The notes under the pieces: model-generated
Databases searched by the model: none
What the model saw: the letters and a program-made list of their open reading frames with translations, nothing else
What the model was told of the DNA's origin: nothing
Shown: one piece after another, positions 26,601 through 35,819 of the stretch
Position numbering within the stretch: the stretch's first letter is position 1
How the letters are laid out: each line of letters starts with the position of its first letter
NCBI RefSeq assembly: GCF_044582145.1
Contig: NZ_JBDODO010000005.1
DNA from: Guyparkeria sp016278265
Lineage (GTDB): Bacteria > Pseudomonadota > Gammaproteobacteria > Halothiobacillales > Halothiobacillaceae
Length of the DNA: 64,000 nt
Direction: 5' to 3' (one strand)
Program-made: the position numbers and the translations under genes

Positions 26601-27544
26601 CCGCCGGCGCCGGTCGCGGCGCCCGGGTCGGGCGAGATGGCGGTGGGATGATTGTGTGTCTCGACCTTGGCGAGAAAGTCGATCCGCTCGTCGACGGTCT
26701 CGTAGTTGCCGGTGACGGGATTGACGGCAAAGCGGGTGCCATCTTGGCCCTGGAGGACCGCGGCGTTGTCCTTGTAAGCCGACAGCGTGCCCTCTGGGTG
26801 GCGCTTGTGGGTATTGCGGATCATCGCGAACAGCGACAGCTCGCGCTCCTCGCCGTCGATGGTCCAGTCGGCATTGAATATCTTGTGGCGGCAGTGCTCG
26901 GAGTTCGCCTGCGCGAACATCATCAGCTCGACATCGGTGGGATCGCGCTCGAGTTGACGGTAGGAGTCGGCGAGGTAATCGACCTCGTCGTCACTGAGGG
27001 CCAGGCCCATGCGCTGATTGGCCGCCGCAATCGCGCCCTGGGCATCGTCACCGAGCGTGACGCGGGAGAGCGGGGCGGGTTGCGCGTGGGTGAACAGGGT
27101 CTCGAGTGACGGCTCGTCGTCGTAGACCGATTCGGTCATGCGGTCGTGCAGCACCTCGAGCAGGGCCGGGCGCCAGTCGAAGTCATCGGCGTTGATCGAG
27201 TGACCGGAAACCGCGAACTCGATGCCCCGCTCGATACGCCCGATGCCGTCCAGGCCGCAGATGCGCGCAATGTCCGTGGCCTTGGTCGACCATGGCGATA
27301 TGGTGCCGGCCCGCGGGGCGACGACGATGCGCGGCCAGACGTCCGACCAGTCTTCCACCGGCTCGCCGTAGTCGAGGAGTTCCTCCAGACGGGACCCGTC
27401 GATCTGCCGGCCGTCATTGCTGTCGACCAGGTGAACGAACCGGGCGTGCACGGCCTCGATCCCGGGATGGATGGCCGCCAGTCGCTGCTGGAGCTTGGCG
27501 AGTCGGAACGGGGATCGAGCGGCATTGCCGGTAATAATTCGCAT
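23615..27544 (-). CDS. purL: phosphoribosylformylglycinamidine synthase
   Basis: The 1309-residue large, single-chain PurL converts FGAR plus glutamine and ATP to FGAM in purine synthesis. An N-terminal PurS-like domain and linker lead into two AIRS-type ATP-binding halves ('NSEHCRHKIFNADWTIDG', 'KVETHNHPTAISPDPGAATG'), then a C-terminal glutaminase with nucleophile in 'FGLGVCNGCQMF' and the His-Glu pair in 'MMPHPERVW'. Length matches the proteobacterial form (about 1295). The start MRIITGNAARSPF is chosen by family alignment; the ribosome site is weak. The gene stands alone, 40 bp before the exporter gene. Confidence 0.95.
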   Translation of the reverse strand: MRIITGNAARSPFRLAKLQQRLAAIHPGIEAVHARFVHLVDSNDGRQIDGSRLEELLDYGEPVEDWSDVWPRIVVAPRAGTISPWSTKATDIARICGLDGIGRIERGIEFAVSGHSINADDFDWRPALLEVLHDRMTESVYDDEPSLETLFTHAQPAPLSRVTLGDDAQGAIAAANQRMGLALSDDEVDYLADSYRQLERDPTDVELMMFAQANSEHCRHKIFNADWTIDGEERELSLFAMIRNTHKRHPEGTLSAYKDNAAVLQGQDGTRFAVNPVTGNYETVDERIDFLAKVETHNHPTAISPDPGAATGAGGEIRDEGATGRGGKPKAGLTGFSVSNLRIPELPQPWEAATADIGRPDRIVSPLEIMLDGPIGAAAFNNEFGRPALGGYFRTLEMNTGEDEGAHQRHAWGYHKPIMIAGGVGVIRPNLIEKEPIAPGHLLIVLGGPAMQIGLGGGAASSQDSGAGHAELDFASVQRANPEMERRVQEVIDRCISLGDTNPIVSIHDVGAGGLSNALPELINDAGMGGDFDLRKIPNDEPGMTPLAIWCNESQERYVLAIQPGDLERFAALCDRERAPFAVVGTATAEQHLRVADPHFGDNPVDLPMQTLFGHPPKMHRDVKHQPHAAIDLDLDGVEINAALDRVLALPGVGDKSFLITIGDRSVGGLVARDQMVGPAQVPVADSAVTSTDFYHHHGEAMAMGERAPVALLDAPASARLALAEVVTNLAGTAIDGTDRIKLSANWMAACGHDGEDARLFDTVRTVGMEFCPALGISIPVGKDSLSMKTRWQDGKSEKTITSPVSLVVTGFAPVSDVRRTLTPELVSDTDNRLFLVDLGLGQNRLGGSALAQVFNATGSTTPDIAPAPLKAFFDLTQELNRLGYLTAYHDRSDGGAITTLLEMAFAGRCGLDLSIEGLGGDPMAGLFAEEVGAVFQVKAGDADFIREQFEAAGLGEALIELGQAVATPQVHIGWRGKTVIDRSLTELKAIWSATSFHLCALRDNPETAEQAYAAATDLDDPQLAGAEASFDVSESVAAPMIATGTRPRIAILREQGVNGEVEMAAAFTAAGFEAVDVHMADLIAGHHDLADMKGLVACGGFSFGDVLGAGSGWAHAIRYNDRARDAMQAFFERDDTFGLGVCNGCQMFSQLADLIPGAGHWPRFLRNRSEQFEARLSLVEIPQSPSVLLAGMAGSRLPITVAHGEGRVAYRRPEDAEQAFTALRYVNGHGIATEAYPANPNGSAAGETGFTTEDGRFTIMMPHPERVWRASQLSWRPDRWSTDQRDPDTDRGPWLRLFENARVWVDGS

Positions 27545-27798
27545 AGGTCGGTCGGGCGCGTCGCCTGGGTCGGTGTGTTTCGGGTGGCAAGCACGAGCCG
27601 CGCATAGAGGACGTGGTAAGCGGTCGGGGGCGGCGCGTGCTGAGGGCGAGAATTGTACAACAGCCAGGCGCCAACCTCGGCAGGGTCTGGGGGAAGATGG
27701 CCAGTCGAGAGGCCGTGTGCCCGCTTGGCACATGCAGCGAACCACGGCGGGATCCGAACCGCCGTCGGGTCGGGGGAGCTCGGCTGGATTACGTTCGG

Positions 27799-28194
27799 TC
27801 AGGCCAGGAAGAGGGCTCGCCAGTCGCGATTGTCGTTGCGTGGCAGATCAGGCTTCGCGCCGGGAATCGGTAGTTCGATCCCGATCTGGCAGTCACCATC
27901 CTCCACACGTCGATACCAGATGACCTCGCCAAGGAGATAGAATGGCTCGCCGTTCTCTTCGAGTCGGGCAACCACCTCGACGGCGGTGCCGGGGCGGATC
28001 CGGTCGGCCCAGTCGGCATCGCAGCAAAGGTTCAGGCCGTTGGCACTGATGTCGATGATTCGTCCACTGCCGACCGGGTGAGACTCCCCGGACAGGCGCA
28101 GCAAGCCAGTGCCGGTCTTGTCGAGTCGCATGAAATCGCGGCGATCGCTGTAGCGCTCGTCACCGCCGGGGCGGGCAGCGTGTTCAGTGTTCAT
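27799..28194 (-). CDS. PilZ-domain protein (possible c-di-GMP receptor)
   Basis: The 131-residue protein is almost entirely one PilZ domain. The c-di-GMP-binding motif RxxxR appears as 'RRDFMR' (about 18-23) and the (D/N)xSxxG motif as 'DISANGLNL' (about 48-56); a C-terminal 'DCQIGIEL' strand completes the barrel. Binding of c-di-GMP is therefore likely. Its start overlaps the end of the DUF1631 gene by 11 bases, which makes it the last gene of the glgB-glgA-DUF1631-PilZ transcript. Confidence 0.85.
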   Translation of the reverse strand: MNTEHAARPGGDERYSDRRDFMRLDKTGTGLLRLSGESHPVGSGRIIDISANGLNLCCDADWADRIRPGTAVEVVARLEENGEPFYLLGEVIWYRRVEDGDCQIGIELPIPGAKPDLPRNDNRDWRALFLA

Positions 28195-30355
28195 CGCGAT
28201 GCTCCTTCAGTTGACCCCGCAGTTCAGCAAGTGCGCGGGCGAACCGCGGGTTGCCGAACACGAGCCGGGTCCGATCGGCAAACAGGTCGTCGAGCACCTG
28301 GCCCACGGGGAGATTCAACTTGGCCTGTCCGGTACGGTTGGCGAAGTTGACCACGCCGTTGTCGGGATCGAGATCCCGGATCTTGAGGCGACGCAGGGCG
28401 CGCCCCGGCCCGGTGTATACCTCGAACCATTCCTCGCTCATGCTCTGTTGCTCGAAAAACGCCACGACGACGTCGAGCGAGGCGAGCAGCAACCCGTCGG
28501 TGGGGATCTCGCCTGAGGTGGCTTCCGATTCGGTGTTGGCCGTGTCGCTTTGCGAGTCGCCCGCGCTACCCAGGTTGAAATCCGGGACGCTATCGGCGCT
28601 TGGTGTGGCCGACGTTTCCATCGGCGAATCCGACTCGACCACCGGCGAGGGAATCGTCGGTGATTGGACCGAGGATGACTCGATTGCCGGTTCGTCGACT
28701 AGGGAATGTGCCGGCGTTTGTTCGGCAACCCCTGGCGTCGACTCAGGTGCCTCGGGCAGGTCCAGGCTCTCGCGGCTCTGGACGTCAAGGTATTCGATAA
28801 AGCTATCCAGGGCGTGCTGTTCATCACCGAGCAGGCCGTCGCTGGTCGTGTCGTTGAATACCCGCGAGGCCTCGCGGCTGAACGCCTTGACGTCATCCGC
28901 GGCCAGTGTGGGGTCGAGTTGCAGCGTCAACGCATCTTGAAGCAGACCGATGATCCCGGCCCAAGGCGCGCTTTGTCTGCCCTGATTGATCATGGTGCGG
29001 ACCATGAAGGGCTGGAACACCTCGTCGAGCAGGGTGCGCGTGGGCACACGCATGGGCATGTCGTTGGTATGACCAGCGAGGATCTTTCCAACCCGGATCC
29101 GGCAGCGTTCCTCGATCTGGGCTAGGCGCTCGTGTGCAGGGGTGACCGCCGGTTCGGACGATTCGATCGGCTTACCCCGCGAGAGGTCGCGCAGGCGCTC
29201 GGCGAGTGCGTCAAGCTCGGCGGGGTTGTCCAGCACGGCTGCTTGGATGGGGCCGAGGATGGTCGCAGTCGACTCGATGTCCGGCTTGAGATCCGGGTCA
29301 GAACCGATCAGGGCGAGCAGGTTGAGGATGCGGCGCATCGGGTGATCGGCATCGGAAAGAAAATGGCGATCTCTCGATGCGAGCAGCAACACCGCGAGTT
29401 GCAGTGTCGCGATCTGCCGACGGTGACGGGGATCGATCAGTCCATCATTGAGCACGTCGCTCAAGGTCATGCCGACCAGCCGAATAACCTTTTGCGTGCG
29501 GCTGGGCCAATTGGCCACGGGAAGCGTGGGTTCGAGGCGGTCCCGGATGAAACCGGCGAAATCATCGGCGTGCCAGTCCTGATCGCGCTCGAAGCGGAAC
29601 AGGTACTGGTCGTCCCCGCCCATGCTGGCGTGAACCAACGGTACCAATCGTTCCGCGAGCGCCTCGGGTGAGGGGCCGGCGTGTTGCGGTACATCGGGAA
29701 CGGTCGGCTGGGCGGCTGGCTGCGCCGCGAGAGAGCCGGTATCGGCCAGCGGATCGCGCAGTCGCCTGACGCCGGGCAATATGCCCACCTGAATCAAGTA
29801 GTCATTGAGTACCGAGTAAATTGGCGTGAGCCGGAAAAGCACCTGCTCGGGCCAGTGGGCGATCAACCGATACCGAATGCTGTCGGGCAGCTCGCGTGTC
29901 TGGGCAAGAAAGGCGCGGCTGATCGACTCAAGCGTGAATAGATCAACGGGGACATTTTCGGGGTCATCGCTGTGCAGCTGGCCGACACGCGCTTCGAACT
30001 GGGTGTGTTCAATGCCGCAACGTTGGCCGGCTTCGGCAAGATTATCTTCAAATTTCAGTGCGCGGCTGCGGTCGCCGATCAGTTGATGCCAGTCGGTTTG
30101 CGGCATGCCGGGCACCGACTCCAGCAGGGCCTGGGCAAAGGAGCGATAGAAATCTTCCTGTTCGCTTCGACAATGGGCGATGGCTTCAAACGCCTCGGCC
30201 CGCCGATCGTTGTCGGTTGCGGACGAGGCCTGGTCGAAAAGTTGTCGCTCGACCTGGGCGAACAGCCGCTTGACGCCCTCGTGCAACGCGGCCCCCATCA
30301 ATCGGGCCAATTCGTCGCGGACCTGGGCGGGGCTGGTCTGGAATCGATTCATCAT
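28184..30355 (-). CDS. DUF1631-family protein
   Basis: This 723-residue protein fits DUF1631, a large, mostly helical family of unknown function in beta- and gammaproteobacteria. The N-terminal part (about 1-230) carries 'LLESVPGMPQTDWHQLIGDRSRALKFEDNLAEAGQ'-type helices. A central region (about 230-520) has 'RVPTRTLLDEVFQPFMVRTM'. An acidic Ser/Thr/Pro-rich linker (about 545-630) follows, then a C-terminal domain with 'SEEWFEVYTGPGRALRRLKI', which looks like a divergent PilZ-type barrel. Its ATG overlaps the glgA stop (ATGA), and it overlaps the PilZ gene at its own end. Translational coupling implies balanced production with glycogen synthase. Confidence 0.8.
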   Translation of the reverse strand: MMNRFQTSPAQVRDELARLMGAALHEGVKRLFAQVERQLFDQASSATDNDRRAEAFEAIAHCRSEQEDFYRSFAQALLESVPGMPQTDWHQLIGDRSRALKFEDNLAEAGQRCGIEHTQFEARVGQLHSDDPENVPVDLFTLESISRAFLAQTRELPDSIRYRLIAHWPEQVLFRLTPIYSVLNDYLIQVGILPGVRRLRDPLADTGSLAAQPAAQPTVPDVPQHAGPSPEALAERLVPLVHASMGGDDQYLFRFERDQDWHADDFAGFIRDRLEPTLPVANWPSRTQKVIRLVGMTLSDVLNDGLIDPRHRRQIATLQLAVLLLASRDRHFLSDADHPMRRILNLLALIGSDPDLKPDIESTATILGPIQAAVLDNPAELDALAERLRDLSRGKPIESSEPAVTPAHERLAQIEERCRIRVGKILAGHTNDMPMRVPTRTLLDEVFQPFMVRTMINQGRQSAPWAGIIGLLQDALTLQLDPTLAADDVKAFSREASRVFNDTTSDGLLGDEQHALDSFIEYLDVQSRESLDLPEAPESTPGVAEQTPAHSLVDEPAIESSSVQSPTIPSPVVESDSPMETSATPSADSVPDFNLGSAGDSQSDTANTESEATSGEIPTDGLLLASLDVVVAFFEQQSMSEEWFEVYTGPGRALRRLKIRDLDPDNGVVNFANRTGQAKLNLPVGQVLDDLFADRTRLVFGNPRFARALAELRGQLKEHRDEH

Positions 30356-31806
30356 TTCGTTTCAGCGTTCGATATCGCTTGATAGAGATCGAGATACGAG
30401 CGCGCACTGGCGCCCCAGTCGTATTGCTGGGCCATCGCCCGCTGGCGTACCTGTTTCAGGTCGTCTGGGCGATTGAACAATGCCGTGAACTCGTCGATCG
30501 ACCAGAGGATCGAGGTGACGTCGACCTGGCCCATCACGATGCCCGTGGCGCTGCCGTCGCGCAGCGTGGCCGGCGTGGCTGGTGTGACCGTGTCGGCCAG
30601 GCCGCCCACGCTGTGGACGATGGGCACCGTGCCGTACTTGAGGCTGTAGAGCTGGTTGAGTCCGCAGGGCTCGAAACGACTCGGCATGATGAACGCATCG
30701 CCACCTCCCTCCAGTCGATGGGCCAGTCCCTCGTCGTAACCGATGCGCACGGCGATGCGCTCGGGATCGGCCTCGGCGCGTGCCCGCAAAGCCTGCTCGA
30801 AGCGTCGCTCGCCACTGCCCAGGCAGGCGAACTGCACGTCGCGCTGGCCGAGCATGGAAAGGGCCTGGATGACCAGGTCGATCCCCTTCTGCTCCACCAG
30901 TCGACCGACGTGCACGATCAGGGGCACGTCATCCCGTATCGGCAAGCCGAGTTCTTTCTGAAGGGCCGCCTTGTTAGCGGCCTTGCCGTCGAGCTTGTCG
31001 CGCGAATAGGGAGCGACCAGGGCGGGGTCGGTCTCGGGGTCCCAGTCAGAACCGATGCCGTTGAGGATGCCGACCAGCGCATCACTGCGATGGCGCAGTA
31101 GCCCGTCGAGGCCGTAGCCGAACTCGGCGGTCTGGATTTCCCGTGCGTAGTTGGGGCTCACCGTGGTGATGCGGTCGGCGAACACGATGCCGCCCTTGAT
31201 AAACGACATGTTGCCCCAGAATTCCACCCCGTCGGGGCGCCACAGGCTCCAGGGCAATCCCAGGCGTTCGAAGGTCGAGCGGTCGAACACGCCTTGGTAG
31301 GCGAGGTTGTGCAGGGTAAAGACGGTCTGCGGTTTTTCGGCCTCGTGGAGCAGGGCTGGAATCAGGCCGGTCTGCCAGTCGTTGGCATGGACCACGTCCG
31401 GGTGCCAGTCGGGGTCGACCTCACCGGTGGCGACGGCGACCGCGGCGCGCGCGAACAGGGCGAACCGGTCGGGGTTGTCGTGCCAGGAGTTGCCGTCCGG
31501 CCCCATGTAGGGATTGCCCTGGCGGGCGGAGAACGTCGGGTGATCCACTAGGTAGACGCGCACGCCGCTGTCGGGCATGACGGTGTGCAGGATATCGACC
31601 GGCTGGCCGAGGACGTCGAGACGCGCGAGGTGTTCGGTGGTCTGGTCCTCGCGCAGGGCGAGATCGCCGTAGCGGGGCAGGACCAAGCGTACGTCGACAC
31701 CCAACTCGGTCAGGGCCGCGGGCAACGCGCCGGAGACGTCGGCGAGTCCCCCGGTCTTGATCAGGGGATAGGCTTCACTCGTCGCAAACAACACAGACAG
31801 CGACAC
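30352..31806 (-). CDS. glgA: glycogen synthase
   Basis: A 484-residue GT5 enzyme that adds glucose from ADP-glucose to the growing alpha-1,4 chain. The substrate-binding motif KTGGLADVSGALP lies at about 18-30; the C-terminal Rossmann lobe has 'HVGRLVEQKGIDLV' and the 'IMPSRFEPCGLNQLYSLKYG' motif with catalytic Glu. Length is standard. It follows glgB by 142 bp on the same strand and is coupled to the DUF1631 gene by a 4-base overlap. Confidence 0.95.
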   Translation of the reverse strand: MSLSVLFATSEAYPLIKTGGLADVSGALPAALTELGVDVRLVLPRYGDLALREDQTTEHLARLDVLGQPVDILHTVMPDSGVRVYLVDHPTFSARQGNPYMGPDGNSWHDNPDRFALFARAAVAVATGEVDPDWHPDVVHANDWQTGLIPALLHEAEKPQTVFTLHNLAYQGVFDRSTFERLGLPWSLWRPDGVEFWGNMSFIKGGIVFADRITTVSPNYAREIQTAEFGYGLDGLLRHRSDALVGILNGIGSDWDPETDPALVAPYSRDKLDGKAANKAALQKELGLPIRDDVPLIVHVGRLVEQKGIDLVIQALSMLGQRDVQFACLGSGERRFEQALRARAEADPERIAVRIGYDEGLAHRLEGGGDAFIMPSRFEPCGLNQLYSLKYGTVPIVHSVGGLADTVTPATPATLRDGSATGIVMGQVDVTSILWSIDEFTALFNRPDDLKQVRQRAMAQQYDWGASARSYLDLYQAISNAETK

Positions 31807-31948
31807 GTCGGTATCTCCTTGTATCGGTTAGGGCGGCCGGGTGGGGCCACGCCGAAAGGGCGTCACGCCTCGGGGTCACGTAGGACGCGTTTCCCAAACC
31901 GCCAAGTATCGCATGTTATCGGACCGTGGTGGTTCGGCACAGTGGGAG

Positions 31949-34123
31949 TCATCGGTCGCCGCCGTGCTTGAGCACGACCGCCGACAGACCGGGCAGGTCG
32001 AGCGTAAGGTTCGCCGGCTGATCGTGCCACGGGGTGGCCTCGGCCGTGCCGGGCGACGGGTTGTTGCCCGCGCCGCCGAAACCTTCACTGTCGGTGTTCA
32101 AGAGCACCTGATACCGCCCGGCTTCGGGTACACCGATACGGTAGCCGGGGCGGTCGACCGGGGTGAAGTTGAAGACCACTACCACGGTCTCGAAATAGCC
32201 GTGACGACAGAAGCTGATCACCGACTGGTTGCGATCGTTGCAGTCGATCCAGGCAAAGCCGCCGGCATCGAAATCGCGCTCGTGCAACGCGGCTTCGTGG
32301 CGATAGCGGAAATTGAGTTGATCGACCAGGGCCTGGATGCCCTGGTGCAACGGGTAGTCGAGCATCCACCAGTCGAGTTCTCGCGCATGCGACCACTCGT
32401 TGCCCTGGCCGAACTCAGTGCCCATGAACAACAGCTTCTTGCCGGGGAAGGTGTACTGCCAGGCGAGCAGCAGACGCAGATTGGCGAAACGTTGCCATTC
32501 GTCACCCGGCATCTTGCCGGGCAGGGAGCGCTTGCCGTGCACGACTTCGTCGTGGGAGAGCGGCAGGACGAAGTTTTCCGAAAAGGCGTACAGCAGCCCG
32601 AAGGTCAGCAGGTTGTGGTGATAGGGCCGGTGCAGCGGATCTTCGGCAAAGTAGGCGAGCGAGTCGTTCATCCAGCCCATGTTCCACTTCATGGAAAAGC
32701 CCAGGCCGCCGTGCTCTGGTGGCCGGGAGACCATCGGCCAGGCGGTGGATTCCTCGGCCATCATCAGCGTGCCGGGGTTGCGAGAGAGGATCGTGTGGTT
32801 GAGCCGTTGCAGGAAATCGATCGCCTCGAGGTTCTCTCGGCCGCCGTGACGGTTGGGTAGCCAGTCATCGGCCTGGCGGGAGTAATCGAGGTAGAGCATC
32901 GAGGCCACGGCGTCGACACGCAGGCCATCGAGGTGCAACTGCTCGATCCAGTACTGAGCCGAGGCGATCAGGAAGTTCTGCACCTCGCGCCGGCCATAGT
33001 TGAAGATCAAGGTGCCCCAGTCCCGGTGCTCGCCGCGGCGCGGGTCGTCGTGCTCGTAGAGCGCACTGCCGTCGAATCGCGCCAGGGCGAACTCGTCACG
33101 CGGGAAATGTGCGGGCACCCAGTCGAGGATCACCCCGATGCCCGCGGCATGGGCCCGGTCAACGAAACGGCAGAAGGCGGCCGGGCTGCCGAAGCGACTA
33201 GTGGGGGCGAAGTAGCCGGTGGTCTGGTAGCCCCAGGAGGCATCGAAGGGGTGCTCCGTGATCGGCAGCAATTCGATGTGGGTAAAGCCGCGCTCCTGAA
33301 CGTAGGGAATCAACTGGTCGGCCAGTTGGTCGTAACTTGGAAAGTGCCCGTCGGGTAATCGCCAGGAGCCCAAATGCACTTCGTAGGTGGTCATCGGCGC
33401 CTTGTCCCATTGCCACTGCTCGCGACGGGCCAGCCAGTCGTCGTCGTGCCATTCATACGGCTGGAATGCCGGCACGATGGCGGCCGTGTCGGGGCGCATT
33501 TCGAAGGCACGGCCGACCGGGTCGGTGCGCAGTTGTGTTTCGCCGGTGAGGTGGCTGGTGATCTCGAACTTGTAGAGATCGCCGACCGTAATGCCCGGGA
33601 CGAACAGTTCCCAGACGCCGCTGTCACCGAGCACGCGCATGGGATGACGACGGCCGTCCCAGTCGTTGAAGCTGCCGACCAGACTAATGCGCTCGGCGTT
33701 GGGGGCCCAGACGGCAAAGCGGGTGCCGACTACCTCGTCGACCGACAGTACCTGGGCGCCGAGCATCTGCCACAGCTGCAGATGGCGGCCCTCGGCGAAC
33801 AGGTGCAGGTCGAGCTCGCCCACAGTGGGTAGAAAGCTGTAGGGGTCGACGATGTCGTAGCGGTGTTCGTCCGGCATCACGACGGTGTAGGTCGGGTGTT
33901 TGGGCACCCACGCTCGCGGCAGGGTGGTTTCGAACAGGCCGGGGCAATCCGGGTGGGCGGTCAATGCCATGGGTTCGCCGTCCTGGTCGACGGTCTCGAC
34001 CGCGGCGGCCTGGGGCTGGTAGGTGCGCAGCCGGAGGTTGTCGCTATCGACGGCATGCACGCCCAGTACCCGGTGAGGGTCATGGTGGCGCACATCGACA
34101 ATGGCTTGCAGGTCGTTTTCCAT
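31949..34123 (-). CDS. glgB: 1,4-alpha-glucan branching enzyme
   Basis: A 724-residue GH13 enzyme that introduces alpha-1,6 branches. An N-terminal domain (about 1-110) precedes the CBM48 ('GTRFAVWAPNAERISLVGSF', about 125-225). The catalytic barrel has 'GVILDWVPAHFP', 'LDGLRVDAVASMLYLDYSR' (nucleophile Asp), 'LMMAEESTAWP' (acid Glu) and 'LPLSHDEVVHGK' (third Asp). The C-terminal beta domain ends the protein. It is the first gene of the minus glycogen operon, divergent from glgC. Confidence 0.95.
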   Translation of the reverse strand: MENDLQAIVDVRHHDPHRVLGVHAVDSDNLRLRTYQPQAAAVETVDQDGEPMALTAHPDCPGLFETTLPRAWVPKHPTYTVVMPDEHRYDIVDPYSFLPTVGELDLHLFAEGRHLQLWQMLGAQVLSVDEVVGTRFAVWAPNAERISLVGSFNDWDGRRHPMRVLGDSGVWELFVPGITVGDLYKFEITSHLTGETQLRTDPVGRAFEMRPDTAAIVPAFQPYEWHDDDWLARREQWQWDKAPMTTYEVHLGSWRLPDGHFPSYDQLADQLIPYVQERGFTHIELLPITEHPFDASWGYQTTGYFAPTSRFGSPAAFCRFVDRAHAAGIGVILDWVPAHFPRDEFALARFDGSALYEHDDPRRGEHRDWGTLIFNYGRREVQNFLIASAQYWIEQLHLDGLRVDAVASMLYLDYSRQADDWLPNRHGGRENLEAIDFLQRLNHTILSRNPGTLMMAEESTAWPMVSRPPEHGGLGFSMKWNMGWMNDSLAYFAEDPLHRPYHHNLLTFGLLYAFSENFVLPLSHDEVVHGKRSLPGKMPGDEWQRFANLRLLLAWQYTFPGKKLLFMGTEFGQGNEWSHARELDWWMLDYPLHQGIQALVDQLNFRYRHEAALHERDFDAGGFAWIDCNDRNQSVISFCRHGYFETVVVVFNFTPVDRPGYRIGVPEAGRYQVLLNTDSEGFGGAGNNPSPGTAEATPWHDQPANLTLDLPGLSAVVLKHGGDR

Positions 34124-34446
34124 GCGGTTTCGATTCCGTTAGTTGACGCTGGTGCGTGCTGTCGGCAATGCCAAGCGGATTCACTGCCCTGACTATGGCA
34201 TAGGCGCGGGGTCTCAGCGAGCCCGGATCGGGTCTCCGGTTCCAGTATGACGCGAGCCGTGGCCTCGTTGCCCGGGCTCCATGTGCGGATCCCGACAGGG
34301 GCAGGACAGCTTGGCAAGTCGCGGCGTTTTCTGCGATGTTTTGCCGTGACTCGAAATTGTTATACCCCGGAAACACGGATGCGCTAGGCTTTCGACTGGC
34401 GGTTAGCCGCTGTTTCGAACACATGGAACGCGAGAGGAAACTCGGG
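34124..34446. promoter_or_regulatory. divergent glgB/glgC promoter region
   Basis: A 323-bp spacer between the two divergent glycogen operons, so it must carry both promoters. A TTATAC -10-like hexamer near 34359 on the plus strand is a candidate for glgC, but its -35 partner is not clear. No operator motif was recognised. The last 20 bases hold AGAGGAAAC, the glgC ribosome site. Confidence 0.4.
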
Positions 34447-35718
34447 ATGATTGTCGACAGCCCCAAGCGACTGGTCAGTCGAATCACCAGGGATACATTG
34501 GCCCTGGTCCTTGCCGGTGGACGTGGCTCGCGTCTGCGTCAGTTGACCGACTGGCGTGCCAAGCCGGCCGTGCCGTTCGGGGGCAAGTTCCGCATCATCG
34601 ACTTCCCGCTGTCCAACTGCGTCAATTCCGGCATCCGGCGCATGGGGGTGTTGACGCAGTACAAGGCCCATTCGCTGATCAAGCATGTCCAGCTTGGCTG
34701 GGGTGGCAATCACGTCGCCCGCGGCGAGTTCGTCGAGCTGCTTCCCGCCCAGCAGCGCATGAACGACCAGTCCTGGTACAGCGGTACCGCGGACGCGGTT
34801 TACCAGAACATCGACATCCTGCGCGCACACGAGTCGGAATACACCCTGATCCTCGCGGGCGATCACGTCTACAAGATGGATTACGGTCCCATGATTGCCT
34901 ACCACGTGGAGAAGGGAGCGGACCTGACCATCGGCTGCATCGAGGTGCCGATCGACCAGGCCCGTGCCTTCGGCGTGATGGGCATCGATCGCGAGGGCCG
35001 TATCGAGAGCTTCGTCGAGAAGCCCGATGACCCGCCGCGCATGCCGAGTTCACCCGAGTCGTCACTCGCCTCGATGGGTATCTACGTCTTTCGCACCGAT
35101 TTTCTCTTCGAGCAATTGATCCTTGATGCCGACGATCCCGACTCCGAACACGATTTTGGCAAGAACGTCATCCCGCGCTTGATCGAGGAGAACCAGGTCT
35201 ACGCCTACCCGTTCCGCGAACCGGGCCTGACCGATCAACCCTACTGGCGCGACGTGGGCACCATCGATGCTTACTGGTCGGCCAACCTCGAGCTGATCGG
35301 GGTCCAGCCGGATCTCAATCTCTACGATACCGATTGGCCCATATGGACCTACCAGGAGCAGTTGCCGCCGGCCAAGTTCGTCTTCGACGAGGATGGCCGC
35401 CGGGGCATGGCCATCGATTCGATGGTCAGCGGCGGCTGCATCATCTCCGGTGCGGTGGTGCGCCATTCGCTGCTGTTCTCGAACGTGATGGTGCGCGAGC
35501 AGGCCTACGTCGAGGATGCCGTTATCCTGCCCAACGCGCAGGTGGGCGAGGGCGCCGAGGTGCGCCGGGCGGTGATCGACAAGGGCTGTCTGATCCCGCC
35601 GGGCATGCAGATTGGTGTCGACCTGGACGCGGATCGGGAGCGATTCGAGGTCAGCCCCAAGGGCGTGGTACTGGTCACGCCACAGATGCTGGGGCAGAAA
35701 TTACACATGGTGCGCTGA
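34447..35718 (+). CDS. glgC: glucose-1-phosphate adenylyltransferase
   Basis: A 423-residue enzyme making ADP-glucose, the committed and regulated step of bacterial glycogen synthesis. The N-terminal nucleotidyltransferase motif 'LVLAGGRGSRLRQLT' (about 19-33), 'AKPAVPFGGKFRIIDFPLSN', the glucose-1-P site 'FVEKPDDPP', 'LASMGIYVF', and a C-terminal left-handed helix ('ISGAVVRHSLLFSNV') are all present. The start at MIVDSPK (34447) follows AGAGGA; starts upstream give a longer, unsupported N-terminus. First gene of glgC-GH57-malQ. Confidence 0.95.
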   Translation: MIVDSPKRLVSRITRDTLALVLAGGRGSRLRQLTDWRAKPAVPFGGKFRIIDFPLSNCVNSGIRRMGVLTQYKAHSLIKHVQLGWGGNHVARGEFVELLPAQQRMNDQSWYSGTADAVYQNIDILRAHESEYTLILAGDHVYKMDYGPMIAYHVEKGADLTIGCIEVPIDQARAFGVMGIDREGRIESFVEKPDDPPRMPSSPESSLASMGIYVFRTDFLFEQLILDADDPDSEHDFGKNVIPRLIEENQVYAYPFREPGLTDQPYWRDVGTIDAYWSANLELIGVQPDLNLYDTDWPIWTYQEQLPPAKFVFDEDGRRGMAIDSMVSGGCIISGAVVRHSLLFSNVMVREQAYVEDAVILPNAQVGEGAEVRRAVIDKGCLIPPGMQIGVDLDADRERFEVSPKGVVLVTPQMLGQKLHMVR

Positions 35719-35819
35719 TACAGACCGTGGTCGACCCGGGCTGGATTCCCTGGACGAATTCGGGACAGCGTCTTTCGCGACAAATCGGGCCTCTTTTGCG
35801 CCCAGCTGGATAAATTGGC

